Source: Leptospira sp. (GTDB taxonomy: Bacteria > Spirochaetota > Leptospiria > Leptospirales > Leptospiraceae). From it: a stretch of DNA of 54,813 bases. Where the stretch lies: contig JAPZRK010000048.1 in assembly GCA_027531445.1 (NCBI GenBank), forward strand, positions 1 through 54,813, given 5' to 3'. Below are positions 15,470 to 24,939 of this stretch, one piece after another; the first letter of the stretch is position 1, and the number at the start of each line of letters is the position of its first letter. The translations under genes and the position numbers were made by a program. The notes under the pieces are model-generated. The model was not told where the DNA came from and did not search any database. It saw nothing but the letters and a program-made list of their open reading frames with translations.

Positions 15470-16048
15470 TCAGACAGTCGGACGATTTGTAAGTTGAAGT
15501 AAGACTTCCTCAAAATTTCCTTCTACGAAAATACCATTTGATTTTTTGATTGCCATCTCCATCATCAGGTTAATGGAGTTCCCAAAATCCTCATTCAAAA
15601 GATAACCGTCGTTATCAATCATATAACCTGAACTATGTGTTTTGACTGGTATTCGATTTGCAACAAGATCAGGGAGATTGCCTTTTTTATCAATAAAACC
15701 ACAGACCATCTTTTTTTTGGCAAAGGCATATCCGATTTCAAATGAAGTCCCATCATCAATTAGGGCTCCTCGAAATGAGTTGCAATTGGCGATAACGAGA
15801 TCACAATCATCAATCAAACCGCAGTTATTAAGGAAGATTCTTTCTGCTTTTTTTAAACCCAATTCATCGCCTGGCTCGGCATCAAAGGGCGATACACCTT
15901 CATAACCATATTTTGTGCAAATTGCTTTTGTTTGATGAAAGTGATCTGTACAATTGGGTAAAAAAACTTCAGGTCCCGCCAAATAGATTCTCTTTTTTCT
16001 TGTTACATTCAATTTAGTGCCTTCTAAAAATTCTTGTTTTGTATCCAT
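15470..16048 (-). CDS. Nucleoside 2-deoxyribosyltransferase-family protein
   Basis: A 192-residue protein with the family's N-terminal motif KRIYLAGPEVFLPN, a central DLVIANCNSFRGALIDDGTS containing acidic active-site-type residues, and SFEIGYAFAKKK. Members cleave or exchange the N-glycosidic bond of deoxynucleosides for purine or pyrimidine salvage. Its start is only 20 bases from the divergent lipoprotein gene, so any shared promoter must overlap coding sequence. Confidence 0.85.
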   Translation of the reverse strand: MDTKQEFLEGTKLNVTRKKRIYLAGPEVFLPNCTDHFHQTKAICTKYGYEGVSPFDAEPGDELGLKKAERIFLNNCGLIDDCDLVIANCNSFRGALIDDGTSFEIGYAFAKKKMVCGFIDKKGNLPDLVANRIPVKTHSSGYMIDNDGYLLNEDFGNSINLMMEMAIKKSNGIFVEGNFEEVLLQLTNRPTV

Positions 16049-16068
16049 GGAATATAAAATATGTGCCT

Positions 16069-16410
16069 ATGAAAAGAATTTGTTTACTCCTCATCTTACC
16101 CCTGGTTTTTAATTGTGCCACTAGTGAAAAGGCAACACGTTTCAATGGTCTTACTACCGAATCCGGTAAACCAGATCATTACTTACGTACAACATCTTAC
16201 GGACTCAACGTACTCGTTATTTTTCCTATCAAGCGCAATGCGGAATTTCCAGAAGCCGTAGAATACTTCTCCGAAGTTGCTAAAAAAAATAAAGGCTCAA
16301 AGATACGGATCATCCAAAAAGAAACTAGTAAATGGTTTTTGGTATTACCTCCAATTTCATTTGTTTTGACTCCAGTCATCACTGAGATCGTTGGTGAAGT
16401 TTACGATTAA
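16069..16410 (+). CDS. Small lipoprotein
   Basis: A 113-residue protein from the ATG at 16069. Its signal peptide (KRICLLLILPLVF) ends in a lipobox VFNC. The rest is a compact domain with a basic centre and a hydrophobic segment near the C terminus. No family is recognised; envelope location is predicted. An earlier in-frame start at 16039 would spoil the signal peptide. Confidence 0.7.
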   Translation: MKRICLLLILPLVFNCATSEKATRFNGLTTESGKPDHYLRTTSYGLNVLVIFPIKRNAEFPEAVEYFSEVAKKNKGSKIRIIQKETSKWFLVLPPISFVLTPVITEIVGEVYD

Positions 16411-16478
16411 AGATATTTCATGTTTGTCAGAATTAGTCTCTTTCCAGAGTATGATCATATCTCAAGGGAAGAGACATC

Positions 16479-16910
16479 ATGGAACTAAAATTAAAAGATT
16501 CGGAAGTGAAACATTTGTTAGAGGCATTAGTCGTCTATGAATGGATTGCGAATTCACCTCATGAAGAGAGTGATCCTTCCGTTGATACCTTCTGCCAGAG
16601 TATGTTCTCCAAGCTAAAAGCGGCAGGCATGGGAGAACCACTTACACAAGCGAGCGATGGATTGATTACCGTCGGAGAAGATTTTTTCAATCAAGTTTTC
16701 GAAGATTATATTGAGGATTATAAAGAAGATTTATTTTGGTCTGAGCTTGCCTTTGAATTGGGAACACGAGATTTAAGTAAAAAATTCACCGAAGTCGAAT
16801 TTCAAAAGATGTCGGAAGTGGATCGTGAAAAGAAAGCCTCCATCGAAATCGAAAATTACGAAAAAGAGTTTGAATCGTTCGGAATCGAAAGACTCTATAT
16901 TAAAAAATAA
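16479..16910 (+). CDS. Hypothetical acidic protein
   Basis: A 143-residue acidic, mostly helical cytoplasmic protein with a run of aromatic and acidic residues in its centre (about 70-95). The start is an ATG 11 bases after GGGAAGAG. No motif is recognised. It converges on the phosphatase gene with a 6-base gap. Confidence 0.7.
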   Translation: MELKLKDSEVKHLLEALVVYEWIANSPHEESDPSVDTFCQSMFSKLKAAGMGEPLTQASDGLITVGEDFFNQVFEDYIEDYKEDLFWSELAFELGTRDLSKKFTEVEFQKMSEVDREKKASIEIENYEKEFESFGIERLYIKK

Positions 16911-16916
16911 TAAAAC

Positions 16917-19007
16917 TCATTTAAATTCGATAAGGAGGAGGGTGAGATCATCCTCCTGCACGACTGTATCCTGAAATTCATTCAGATCTTGAATGATATC
17001 CTTCATAAATGATTCTGGTGTTTCATCTCGATAATCTGACATACGTTTGATTATTTTTTCCAGTCCGTATTCTTCTCTTTTTGGATTCTTTTGTTCTACA
17101 ATGCCATCTGTAAAAAGAAAAATCCGATCTCCAGGTTCAAAAAATGTAGAATACTGAGTGTATTCTTGTTCCTTTCGTAATCCGATAATATTTCCCGTGC
17201 GAGGTAACAATTCGATTCCTGTTTTTTTAGTGAGCAGGATTTGATCGGGATGACCGGCAGAAGTATAGTACATTTTGTTTGTGATAGTATCTATATCAAT
17301 GATGATGCAAGAAAATACAATTTTAAGACCAGAAAATTTATTTTGAACCTTTTGATTGAGATGGCTAATTAAATCATCCGTTTTTGTAACAAACTTTTTA
17401 ATGGCTTCATATTCTGATTTAATCGCCATCGTATAGAGAGCCGCTTGGATTCCATGTCCCGTCGCATCTGCTAGAAAGAAACGAACGGTTCCATTATCAA
17501 ACTCGAATATATCATAAAAATCCCCGCCAATTTCGTCCTGAGGTTGGAAGTGCAAATAAAACTCTATGTTCGGAAGTTTGAAATCAGGTGTGGGCAAAAT
17601 CTTTTGTTGGATTTTTTTTGCCAATTGAAGATCACGCTTTAATCTTTGTAGGGTTGTATTGAGAAGAGATGTTCGATCTAAAACATTGGATTCTAAATTC
17701 TCAGTCAGTGCGACGAGGGATTCGTTTGAAATCTTCAAACTTTCTGATAATTCTTCTGCACGTGTGAAAGCACTGGCGATGCGACTTGAAAGTATAAGTG
17801 ATTGAAAAAATATAAATACAAGCAAACCATACGGAGTAAGAGAAGTCCCACGATCATTAAATGTGTGTCGAATGATGTCATGAATAACAAAACTTGCGAG
17901 TATAATCAATCCAGCTAGAAAAACTTTTGAATTCGGCCGATTGTTGTATACTGCCTTTCCATTGATAAGTAGAACATAACCAATTGTGAAAAATGCAATG
18001 AACTGAAATCCGTAAAGTAGGATTGTATAAATTGAAATCGGAAGTAATAAAGTAAAATCATAAATTATGACAGAATATACAATCGATTGAATGATCTTTT
18101 TATTCGAATCAAGTGGAAAAAGCTCTCCAATAAAAAGTATAAAAACGGCTACGGCGGAGTAATAAGCAAAGAACTCTAATCGGAAGACAACTTCCCAAGA
18201 GATATTATCAAAAAAATCGAAAATGTACCGATTGCCCGTACAAACGATGCGTATTCCCAAAAACAAACACATCAATGCAAAGTAAAAGATGGACTTTTCT
18301 TTTCTTCTGTAAAAGTACAACCCGGAATGATACATACCTATGATGAGGATAGCACCTAACAGGAATAACTCCTTTGCAGTGCTCGTCATCTTTATGTTTT
18401 CTAATGCCTCTCGACTTCCAAGGACTAGATTATCCCAAAAGCCACCATTATTATTCTGATAATTTGAAATGTGAAAGATTATTTCGAGTCTGTCTGTTTT
18501 GGGAATTAGCGAATAGTACTTCGGTTGCAGTTTGGCGATATCAGTTTCTTTTTTTTCACTTGGCTCTCCCTGATTTCCAGAAAGGACTCCGTTTATATAC
18601 AATCGATAGGCGGAGGCAATATCAGGCACAAAAAGTCGAAGTTCTTTACCTAAAGATTGCTCCGGAAGTAGGATGACCCCACGAAAGGTGACAAACCCTG
18701 TTCTAGGTAAGACCTTTCCATTTAGCTCAAAGCCTTCCCAAGATCTAGGAACATTCAAATATTTTGATGCTTTGATTTCTTCTGCGATTGGAGGAAAAAG
18801 GAATGTATCGTAATAGAATTCCCATTCTCCTTTGAGTTCAACTTCCGAAGTTTCATCAAATTCATAATTCGAAAGGTCAAGCACACCTTGCTTCAAGATC
18901 CTTTCTTCTTTAGTGGGCTCGGGTGCTTCCATACACCCACAAAAAAGCACAAGGAAACTGAATATGAATAGATTTAGAAGCCAATGTTGCTTGGACATAA
19001 TCGACAC
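16917..19007 (-). CDS. 7TMR-DISM receptor with SpoIIE-type PP2C phosphatase domain
   Basis: A 696-residue signalling protein. A signal with lipobox-like CGCM is followed by an extracytoplasmic beta domain of the 7TMR-DISMED2 type (about 40-200), seven TM helices (about 210-410), a coiled-coil linker and a SpoIIE/PP2C phosphatase domain (about 460-696) with metal-binding motifs GGDFYD, LADATGHG and FTDGIVE. Such proteins sense an external ligand and dephosphorylate a partner, often an anti-sigma-factor antagonist. No STAS or kinase partner is adjacent. Confidence 0.9.
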   Translation of the reverse strand: MSIMSKQHWLLNLFIFSFLVLFCGCMEAPEPTKEERILKQGVLDLSNYEFDETSEVELKGEWEFYYDTFLFPPIAEEIKASKYLNVPRSWEGFELNGKVLPRTGFVTFRGVILLPEQSLGKELRLFVPDIASAYRLYINGVLSGNQGEPSEKKETDIAKLQPKYYSLIPKTDRLEIIFHISNYQNNNGGFWDNLVLGSREALENIKMTSTAKELFLLGAILIIGMYHSGLYFYRRKEKSIFYFALMCLFLGIRIVCTGNRYIFDFFDNISWEVVFRLEFFAYYSAVAVFILFIGELFPLDSNKKIIQSIVYSVIIYDFTLLLPISIYTILLYGFQFIAFFTIGYVLLINGKAVYNNRPNSKVFLAGLIILASFVIHDIIRHTFNDRGTSLTPYGLLVFIFFQSLILSSRIASAFTRAEELSESLKISNESLVALTENLESNVLDRTSLLNTTLQRLKRDLQLAKKIQQKILPTPDFKLPNIEFYLHFQPQDEIGGDFYDIFEFDNGTVRFFLADATGHGIQAALYTMAIKSEYEAIKKFVTKTDDLISHLNQKVQNKFSGLKIVFSCIIIDIDTITNKMYYTSAGHPDQILLTKKTGIELLPRTGNIIGLRKEQEYTQYSTFFEPGDRIFLFTDGIVEQKNPKREEYGLEKIIKRMSDYRDETPESFMKDIIQDLNEFQDTVVQEDDLTLLLIEFK

Positions 19008-19030
19008 TGGATCTAATTTAGAATCTATTA

Positions 19031-20401
19031 CTAATTACGTCCAGAATATCCTATGACATCCATAAATGCAGAAACAGAAAATACGGCTTTTCCAGGGCCC
19101 GGTTCTCCATAACCCGGTGGGGTGGGTAACTTGTATTTTTCAAAGGTTTGTTTCCATGCGCGAAGGAGTTCACAAAAGTAAACGAGTGGTGGGCCAGCTT
19201 GTTGGCCGAGAGTCGTATATGGTTCGGGGCACCATGCCGTAAATCTCGGCACAATTCCTTTGGACATAAAAAAGTCTAACCCTTGTGTGGTGGAATGGAT
19301 GGCTTCTTTGACAGTCTTGAAACCATATGGCTCAGATAGTTCAACTCCACCAACAAAATTCGGAATCACTTTTTCTGGACCAAAAACTTCCGCAGACTCA
19401 ACAACCCTTCTGATCCATGTGTCCCATCCGATCCAACTTGCCTTACCCGGACAGATTTTTTCGAAGAGTTGTTTGTCCCATACTTCATAATTGGGATGGT
19501 AGATCTCTATACCCGCATCTTTAAACTTTTGGCAATCATCTTTCTCGAACGCCTGAGCAACAAGTTTGCCCATCCAACGTTTTGGAAAGGCCGTTTCAAT
19601 TGCCTGTGGGTACTGTAAATAGAAATCGACTTCTGATTTTTTCTTAAGCGAAGTGAGAACGGATCCTCCCGTAATCGTATAAACCTTGGCAACGGAATCT
19701 TCTTCCGCAATCCAAGACATAACTTCCAAAATATCTTCCACATCCTTGACGCCAGTATAGGGCCTGCCAGCACCCTTTTGTTGGCGATAATTGTGATTGA
19801 TATCGCAGTAAGCACATTCTTCATCTTTCCCGAAGTACTGGCAGTTGCGAAAGACAGTCAGATAAATCAAATAACCCCATTCAATAACAGGAGCAATTTC
19901 CCCAGGTAGTTTCCCACTCTTGGTTTTATGTTTGTACCAGCTGGGAATTGGTGGGTATTCAGCAGTCCCCATGACCGTATTTTCCAAAAAAAGTGTGGGT
20001 ATTCCCTCTTTTGATTTCATTTTGTATGGGGAATGAGGGTTGTTCCTCGTTGAAATCACAGTTCGTTTCAGGTCAAAATGGCCACCGCTGATTTTGATCT
20101 CTTCAGGCGCCTTTGTATCAGCACCGTCTTTTAGATCTGCGAGAGGTATATGGTCAAAAGAAAAGATAAAATAGTCTTTGGCTTTATAATCACCGACTCC
20201 TAGGAATGATTCAGGAAGGAAGTGTATGCCTTGTCTGAGTATATCCTGTTTTACTATCGCTTCCATGGGAAGGTCTTTGTAGAGTCTTTCCATTTCTTCT
20301 AAAATGGCAACGGTTGAGGGAGGCCGTTGTTCGAGAGTGGTGCTTTCTGCCATACTGATTAGATTTAGTTTCCAGTCGTTTTGGACAAATTTAGATTGCA
20401 T
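19031..20401 (-). CDS. Radical SAM-like protein with CX8CX2C cluster motif
   Basis: A 456-residue protein. The candidate [4Fe-4S] ligands lie in NCQYFGKDEECAYC, a CX8CX2C spacing instead of the usual CX3CX2C; a TITGGSVLTS segment about 55 residues later resembles the SAM-binding GGE region. The C-terminal half continues a TIM-barrel-like pattern. Start at 20401 has AAGGCG upstream; 20353 is an alternative. The substrate is unknown and no maturase or peptide substrate lies beside it. Confidence 0.75.
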   Translation of the reverse strand: MQSKFVQNDWKLNLISMAESTTLEQRPPSTVAILEEMERLYKDLPMEAIVKQDILRQGIHFLPESFLGVGDYKAKDYFIFSFDHIPLADLKDGADTKAPEEIKISGGHFDLKRTVISTRNNPHSPYKMKSKEGIPTLFLENTVMGTAEYPPIPSWYKHKTKSGKLPGEIAPVIEWGYLIYLTVFRNCQYFGKDEECAYCDINHNYRQQKGAGRPYTGVKDVEDILEVMSWIAEEDSVAKVYTITGGSVLTSLKKKSEVDFYLQYPQAIETAFPKRWMGKLVAQAFEKDDCQKFKDAGIEIYHPNYEVWDKQLFEKICPGKASWIGWDTWIRRVVESAEVFGPEKVIPNFVGGVELSEPYGFKTVKEAIHSTTQGLDFFMSKGIVPRFTAWCPEPYTTLGQQAGPPLVYFCELLRAWKQTFEKYKLPTPPGYGEPGPGKAVFSVSAFMDVIGYSGRN

Positions 20402-20541
20402 ATTCGCCTTGTTTCCTAGAAATTTGGTCGTTACTCTTTTTTTTTTCAGAAATTTTTTTTTTCGAATTCGTTGGCGATTTTTGGCGACCGATTTGTTGAA
20501 TAGAGTAACGAAAGTTGAATTTCACTAAGGGATAAGAAACT

Positions 20542-21723
20542 ATGAAAGCATCGAAATTAGCCATAATGAGCGCACTTGTTGCCGTTGCGGGACTTACAGT
20601 TTGTAAGAAACCGGACGTTGACGTAAGCGAATCTAAAAAATCATCCAATGAACTGTCTGCCGTTGTTGTATTCGCTGTCGGCGATTCAAGCATCAAACAC
20701 GCTGACAACACTCTTGAAAAAGCCCAACTTGGAACTGCTCTTAAAGCAGGTGACCATGTTGTTACTGGCGACAATGGAAAAGTCGATGTGCAGTTTCCTG
20801 ATGGCTCCAATATTCGTATTTCTCCAAAGTCAGTTATTGACTTTAGCAAACTCTCTCAAAACAACGAGGGCACATCTCAAACTGAAATCGCATTAGTTTC
20901 AGGTAAAGTATTCGCGAAAGTAAACAAAGCTAAAAAAGATGACAACTTTACAGTTGTTACTCCAACAGCGATTGCGGGTGTTCGTGGAACCTCATTTATC
21001 GTTGAGTCAGAATCCGGTCAACCTTCCAAAGTGAAAGTAGTAGATGGATCTGTGGCTTTTTCAAACAGAGCTCCCGCTCTTGAAAAATTATCTGCAGAAG
21101 AGATCAACGGAAATGCTGACTTGAAAAAATTGCAAGAATCACTTTCCAATAGCGAAGTCATCCTAGAAAAAAATCAAGAATCTAAACAGTCTGTAAAGGC
21201 TCTTGAATTGGCAAAAATTGATTCCGTTCAGTCTCTTGACTTTGAAAAACTCAACAAAACTGCAGAAAAAGAAAAACCAGTGGTTGAAACCGCAAAGTTA
21301 ACGAAAGCAGAAGAACAAGAAATTAAAACGATTGTATCTGTAGACAAACAAACTGCGGAAAAAATCGCACAACTCAGCGAATCTGCTCAGACTGACAAAT
21401 TGGAGGAGATCAAAAAGAAAGAGATCGATTCACAAAGAGCAGAGTTGTCTAAAGTAGTCGCAAAACAACAAGAAGATGAGAAGAAAAAATTCGAAGCAAG
21501 TCTAGCGGCTGAGCCAAAAGATTTTAAATCCAAAAAAGACATCATCAATTACTATGAGCGCATTGAAAAAATCGTTCTCGTAGATGGAAAATCAGTGATT
21601 GGAGCGATCATCAACCAAGAAAACGGTCAACTCATCGTTCACACTGAAAATGGGATCAAAAAGATAGATATGGACAATGTAGAAGAGGTTATTTACGACC
21701 TTCACTCTAAAACCAAATTCTAA
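20542..21723 (+). CDS. FecR-domain lipoprotein
   Basis: A 393-residue protein. The signal peptide ends in a lipobox-like LTVC (Cys21). Residues about 45-165 form a FecR domain (DHVVTGDNGKVDVQFPDGS, then VVTPTAIAGVRGTSF). A long Lys/Glu-rich helical region follows, then a C-terminal beta domain (about 345-393). In gut-type systems FecR relays signals to sigma factors, but lipoproteins with this domain in spirochaetes appear to be envelope proteins. No sigma factor is adjacent. A strong terminator follows. Confidence 0.85.
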   Translation: MKASKLAIMSALVAVAGLTVCKKPDVDVSESKKSSNELSAVVVFAVGDSSIKHADNTLEKAQLGTALKAGDHVVTGDNGKVDVQFPDGSNIRISPKSVIDFSKLSQNNEGTSQTEIALVSGKVFAKVNKAKKDDNFTVVTPTAIAGVRGTSFIVESESGQPSKVKVVDGSVAFSNRAPALEKLSAEEINGNADLKKLQESLSNSEVILEKNQESKQSVKALELAKIDSVQSLDFEKLNKTAEKEKPVVETAKLTKAEEQEIKTIVSVDKQTAEKIAQLSESAQTDKLEEIKKKEIDSQRAELSKVVAKQQEDEKKKFEASLAAEPKDFKSKKDIINYYERIEKIVLVDGKSVIGAIINQENGQLIVHTENGIKKIDMDNVEEVIYDLHSKTKF

Positions 21724-21748
21724 CAACTAACCCCCTTAAGTCGAAAAG

Positions 21749-21780
21749 AAGCCTGGCGGAATCAAATGCCAGGCTTTTTT
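21749..21780. terminator. Bidirectional rho-independent terminator
   Basis: AAGCCTGGC (21749-21757) pairs with GCCAGGCTT (21768-21776), followed by T residues on the plus strand and by TTC/T-rich sequence on the minus strand. It sits between the FecR gene and the convergent gene ending at 21787, so it can serve both. Confidence 0.9.
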
Positions 21781-21786
21781 TATGCC

Positions 21787-22086
21787 CTATTCATTTGTCT
21801 GATTTTTACTTTGGTAGTCATTCCATAACACTCGGATTGTGTTGATGAGTGGAGTGGCTTCGATGACAAGAAGGTTCGAGTCTTGTTTGATAAGGAGAGT
21901 TGACTTGCCGAAACGATCCATCTCACCCCATTCGACATCCATATTTGGGATCTTTTTTAGACCACCGAGAATCAGTTGTTTTACTTCAAAGTCGGTAAGA
22001 GTTTCTTCAACAGCACTTAGATCTGATAGAATGGATAAAAAAAAGGTTTTTGCAATTTCATCCCTCCAAACATCTGAAGGTTCCAT
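21787..22086 (-). CDS. Hypothetical protein downstream of lipA
   Basis: A 99-residue mixed alpha/beta cytoplasmic protein starting one base after the lipA stop, so almost certainly in the same transcript. No family is recognised. Its position alone would hint at a link to lipoate metabolism. Confidence 0.7.
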   Translation of the reverse strand: MEPSDVWRDEIAKTFFLSILSDLSAVEETLTDFEVKQLILGGLKKIPNMDVEWGEMDRFGKSTLLIKQDSNLLVIEATPLINTIRVLWNDYQSKNQTNE

Positions 22087-22087
22087 A

Positions 22088-22981
22088 TCAATCTACATAC
22101 TCATCAGCATGATAGGATGATCGAACTAGGGGACTGGACGCAACAATTTTGAAACCAATTTGATAGGCACGCTCTTTCCACTTTTCGAACACTTCGGGAG
22201 GTAGGTAGGCCTGTACGGGAAAGTGAGTAGGCGAAGGTTGGAGATACTGACCTATCGTAAGCATTCTAACGCCTGCTCCATGGAGATCCATTAAACAAGA
22301 TTCCACATCTTCATCTGATTCTCCGAGTCCCAAAATGAGCCCACTTTTGGTTTTGAAACCGCGGGTAGAAATCATACGCAAAACTTCCAACGAACGTTCG
22401 TAATTTTTTTGAGGAGCGATGGTCGGGAAAAGACGTTTCACTGTTTCGATGTTGTGATTGATGATGTTGGGTTTTGCTTCAAAGAGAAGCTCAAGTGATT
22501 CAGGTTTCGCTTTAAAATCAGGGATCAGTACTTCGATGCCACATTCGGGACGAAGCTCACGAATCAACCGAATCGTTTCTGCAAAATGCAATGCACCTCC
22601 GTCCTTTAAGTCGTCACGGTTTACTGCAGTAAGTACAACATGTTTCAATCCCAATTCCAAAACCGATTCGGCAACCCGTCTTGGCTCTTCTGTGTCTAGG
22701 GCTCCCGGTTTTCCAAAGGCAACATCGCAATAATGACAGCGCCTCGTACATATGTCGCCAGAAAGCATATACGTAGCTGTCTTTCGGCTCCAACAATGAT
22801 TTAGATTTGGGCAGGAAGCGGATTCACAAACCGTGTTTAATTTCTTTGAAGAAACATCGGATCGCACTTTTGAAAGGGCATCATCATCCGTGGGAAATTG
22901 AACCTTTACTTTCATCCAAGCCGGGTGACTGGGAATGGGATGAATTTCCTTGGTTCGAGCCTTCTTTTTAAGCGGATTCAT
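22088..22981 (-). CDS. lipA: Lipoyl synthase
   Basis: A 297-residue radical SAM enzyme that inserts two sulfurs into octanoyl-carrier domains to make lipoate. It carries both cluster motifs: the auxiliary CESASCPNLNHC and the SAM-cluster CTRRCHYC, plus the C-terminal RSSYHADE with the conserved serine-containing RSSY. The start at 22981 is the ATG preceded by ACGAGAA; the upstream extension lacks family similarity. It is divergent from the pseudouridine synthase gene, 49 bases apart. Confidence 0.96.
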   Translation of the reverse strand: MNPLKKKARTKEIHPIPSHPAWMKVKVQFPTDDDALSKVRSDVSSKKLNTVCESASCPNLNHCWSRKTATYMLSGDICTRRCHYCDVAFGKPGALDTEEPRRVAESVLELGLKHVVLTAVNRDDLKDGGALHFAETIRLIRELRPECGIEVLIPDFKAKPESLELLFEAKPNIINHNIETVKRLFPTIAPQKNYERSLEVLRMISTRGFKTKSGLILGLGESDEDVESCLMDLHGAGVRMLTIGQYLQPSPTHFPVQAYLPPEVFEKWKERAYQIGFKIVASSPLVRSSYHADEYVD

Positions 22982-23030
22982 TTCTCGTTTAGACTTTTTT
23001 TTAATCGCTAGGTTTGTAAAATGGAAAAAG

Positions 23031-23759
23031 ATGAGAATCAATCAATTTCTAGCCCGTGCTGGTGCCGGTTCCCGTAGAAAAGTCGAAGAAATCATACTTG
23101 CTGGGCGAGTAAAGGTGAATGGATCTACTCTCACAGATCTCTCCTACAGAGTCGCAGAAAAGGATGAGGTGCGTCTAGATGGGAAACGGATCGATATCAA
23201 AATCGATCCAGACTTATTTCGTATCATCGCCTTCAATAAGCCCGCAGGTTACTTGGCATCTCATGAAGATGAACACAATGACCATATGATATTTGAACTT
23301 TTACCAAAAGAATACCAGAAATACAACTATGCGGGCAGATTGGATTTAGATTCTAGAGGTTTGATGTTTTTATCCAATGATGGAGATTTCATTCAAAGAA
23401 TTACACATCCCAGTCAAAAGATAGAAAAAGAATACATTGTCACTTTGAACAAAGACATCGAATGGAAGCCGATTGCGGAAGAGTTTATGTTAGGTGTCAG
23501 GGAAGGGGGAGAAACCTTACGTGCAAAATTTGTCTCTCCAGCATTCCCACGTTCATTGAAAGAAGACCAACCTACGAATCATTTAAGGGTAGTTCTTGGA
23601 GAAGGCAAAAAGCGACAAATTCGAAGGATGTTTCACTCCAAAAACCTCAGCGTGATTGATTTATTTCGAGTGAGGATTGGAAATTTTAGCTTAGAAAAAA
23701 AATCAATCGACGAAGGCAAATTTATCGGTGTTCGTGAAGAACAAATCATTCAAAAGTAA
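23031..23759 (+). CDS. RsuA/RluB-family rRNA pseudouridine synthase
   Basis: A 242-residue enzyme from the ATG at 23031. An N-terminal S4 RNA-binding domain (RINQFLARAGAGSRRKVEEI) is followed by the pseudouridine synthase domain with catalytic Asp in AGRLDLDSRGL and the GEGKKRQIRRMF motif. It isomerises a uridine in ribosomal RNA; the exact site (16S or 23S) cannot be told by eye. Confidence 0.92.
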   Translation: MRINQFLARAGAGSRRKVEEIILAGRVKVNGSTLTDLSYRVAEKDEVRLDGKRIDIKIDPDLFRIIAFNKPAGYLASHEDEHNDHMIFELLPKEYQKYNYAGRLDLDSRGLMFLSNDGDFIQRITHPSQKIEKEYIVTLNKDIEWKPIAEEFMLGVREGGETLRAKFVSPAFPRSLKEDQPTNHLRVVLGEGKKRQIRRMFHSKNLSVIDLFRVRIGNFSLEKKSIDEGKFIGVREEQIIQK

Positions 23760-23794
23760 TTTTCTTGAATCTGTTGGATTCTAATTAAAATGGT

Positions 23795-24835
23795 GTGCGG
23801 AGATCAGATCGCTTGTTAAAGAATCGTTTTTTATTTTATCCATTGGTTTTGTTCTTTGCACTCCTTGTTTTGGATAAGATTTTCCTTTTGCCTACCTTTC
23901 AAAAAGAATTTTTGCAAGCAGGAAATTCTGTTTTTTACCACCAAAGAAAAGTGCTTTTAGAGCGCCTTACACTTGATCCAGAAATCAAAAAACGAAAGTT
24001 AGCGATTGTTTTTGGAGACTCAAGGTCTTATCCTTTTTCAGAACAAGGTATTCCAAAAGCAGTCAGGGACAATTGGTCACTGTATAATTTTAGTGGACCT
24101 CAAGGTATCCCCATGTATTCGCAACAGATGTTGACTGAGATATTGGCGCGTGGTATCACTCCACAATTTGTGATTTTATCTTTGAGTCCTGAAGCCTTTG
24201 ACGATAGCAAAGGTTTTATACTTTCACCGTTTCTGCGGCTCGCTTGCGATCCAACCTGCCGCAAGGAAGTATGGGATTCCTTGGGTTGGAAAGAAAAATA
24301 CGAATTCGGTTTGGATCAACTTTTTACGATTCGTTCTTTAGAAATCAATCTAGGGTTATTTTTTTCCAGACTCAAATCCAAAAAATTAAAAGAATACAAG
24401 GCCTCATACAACCCTGAATTCCAACTTGTAAATTATGCAAAAGGGGAATATTTGATGTATGCGACCACAGCAAATCCTGTGGAAAAATTGGAACGCGACA
24501 CCAAACGAGTGAGCGCAATCTACATGAGATCGTATACGTTAGGTTCTTCTCAAATGAAGGCTCTCGAGTCTTTTTTAGCCACGGCAAAAAGTAGGAATAT
24601 AAAAACGATTGTGATATGGCCGAAAGTATACCCGAAGTATTACGAAAATTATATAAAATACGACATTGCGAATGTTTGGTGGAAACCAGTTGATGCGATA
24701 GCAAAGCAATACGGTGCCTTTCCTATCAATATGAATGAAACGGATAAATGTGATTTATTTAATGATGCTTCCCATCAGTCTGTGTTTTGTTTTGTAGATC
24801 AGATGAAAATGATTTGGGATTCTTACGCACCGTAA
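23795..24835 (+). CDS. DUF1574/SGNH-like membrane-anchored protein
   Basis: A 346-residue protein, probably starting at GTG 23795. An N-terminal TM helix (about 13-30) leads to an extracytoplasmic SGNH-like domain with FGDSRSYPF near the start and NDASHQSVFC near the end, giving a Ser and an Asp/His pair as in esterases. Related families in Leptospira are annotated DUF1574. A role in acylation or deacylation of surface glycan is inference. Confidence 0.75.
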   Translation: MRRSDRLLKNRFLFYPLVLFFALLVLDKIFLLPTFQKEFLQAGNSVFYHQRKVLLERLTLDPEIKKRKLAIVFGDSRSYPFSEQGIPKAVRDNWSLYNFSGPQGIPMYSQQMLTEILARGITPQFVILSLSPEAFDDSKGFILSPFLRLACDPTCRKEVWDSLGWKEKYEFGLDQLFTIRSLEINLGLFFSRLKSKKLKEYKASYNPEFQLVNYAKGEYLMYATTANPVEKLERDTKRVSAIYMRSYTLGSSQMKALESFLATAKSRNIKTIVIWPKVYPKYYENYIKYDIANVWWKPVDAIAKQYGAFPINMNETDKCDLFNDASHQSVFCFVDQMKMIWDSYAP

Positions 24836-24870
24836 AAAACGATCCAATACAATTTCGTAAAGAAATTTAG

Positions 24871-24914
24871 AAATCTCCGCCAAACACATCCAATTGGATT
24901 GGTTCAGCGGATTT
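24871..24914. terminator. Imperfect hairpin between convergent genes
   Basis: AAATC..CCGC..CAA on the left matches the inverse TTGG..GCGGATTT on the right, around the palindrome ATCCAATTGGAT. It lies between two convergent genes and may end both transcripts. There is no T-run, so confidence is modest. Confidence 0.4.
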
Positions 24915-24939
24915 CATGTTGATTTAAATTTAAAAAAAA

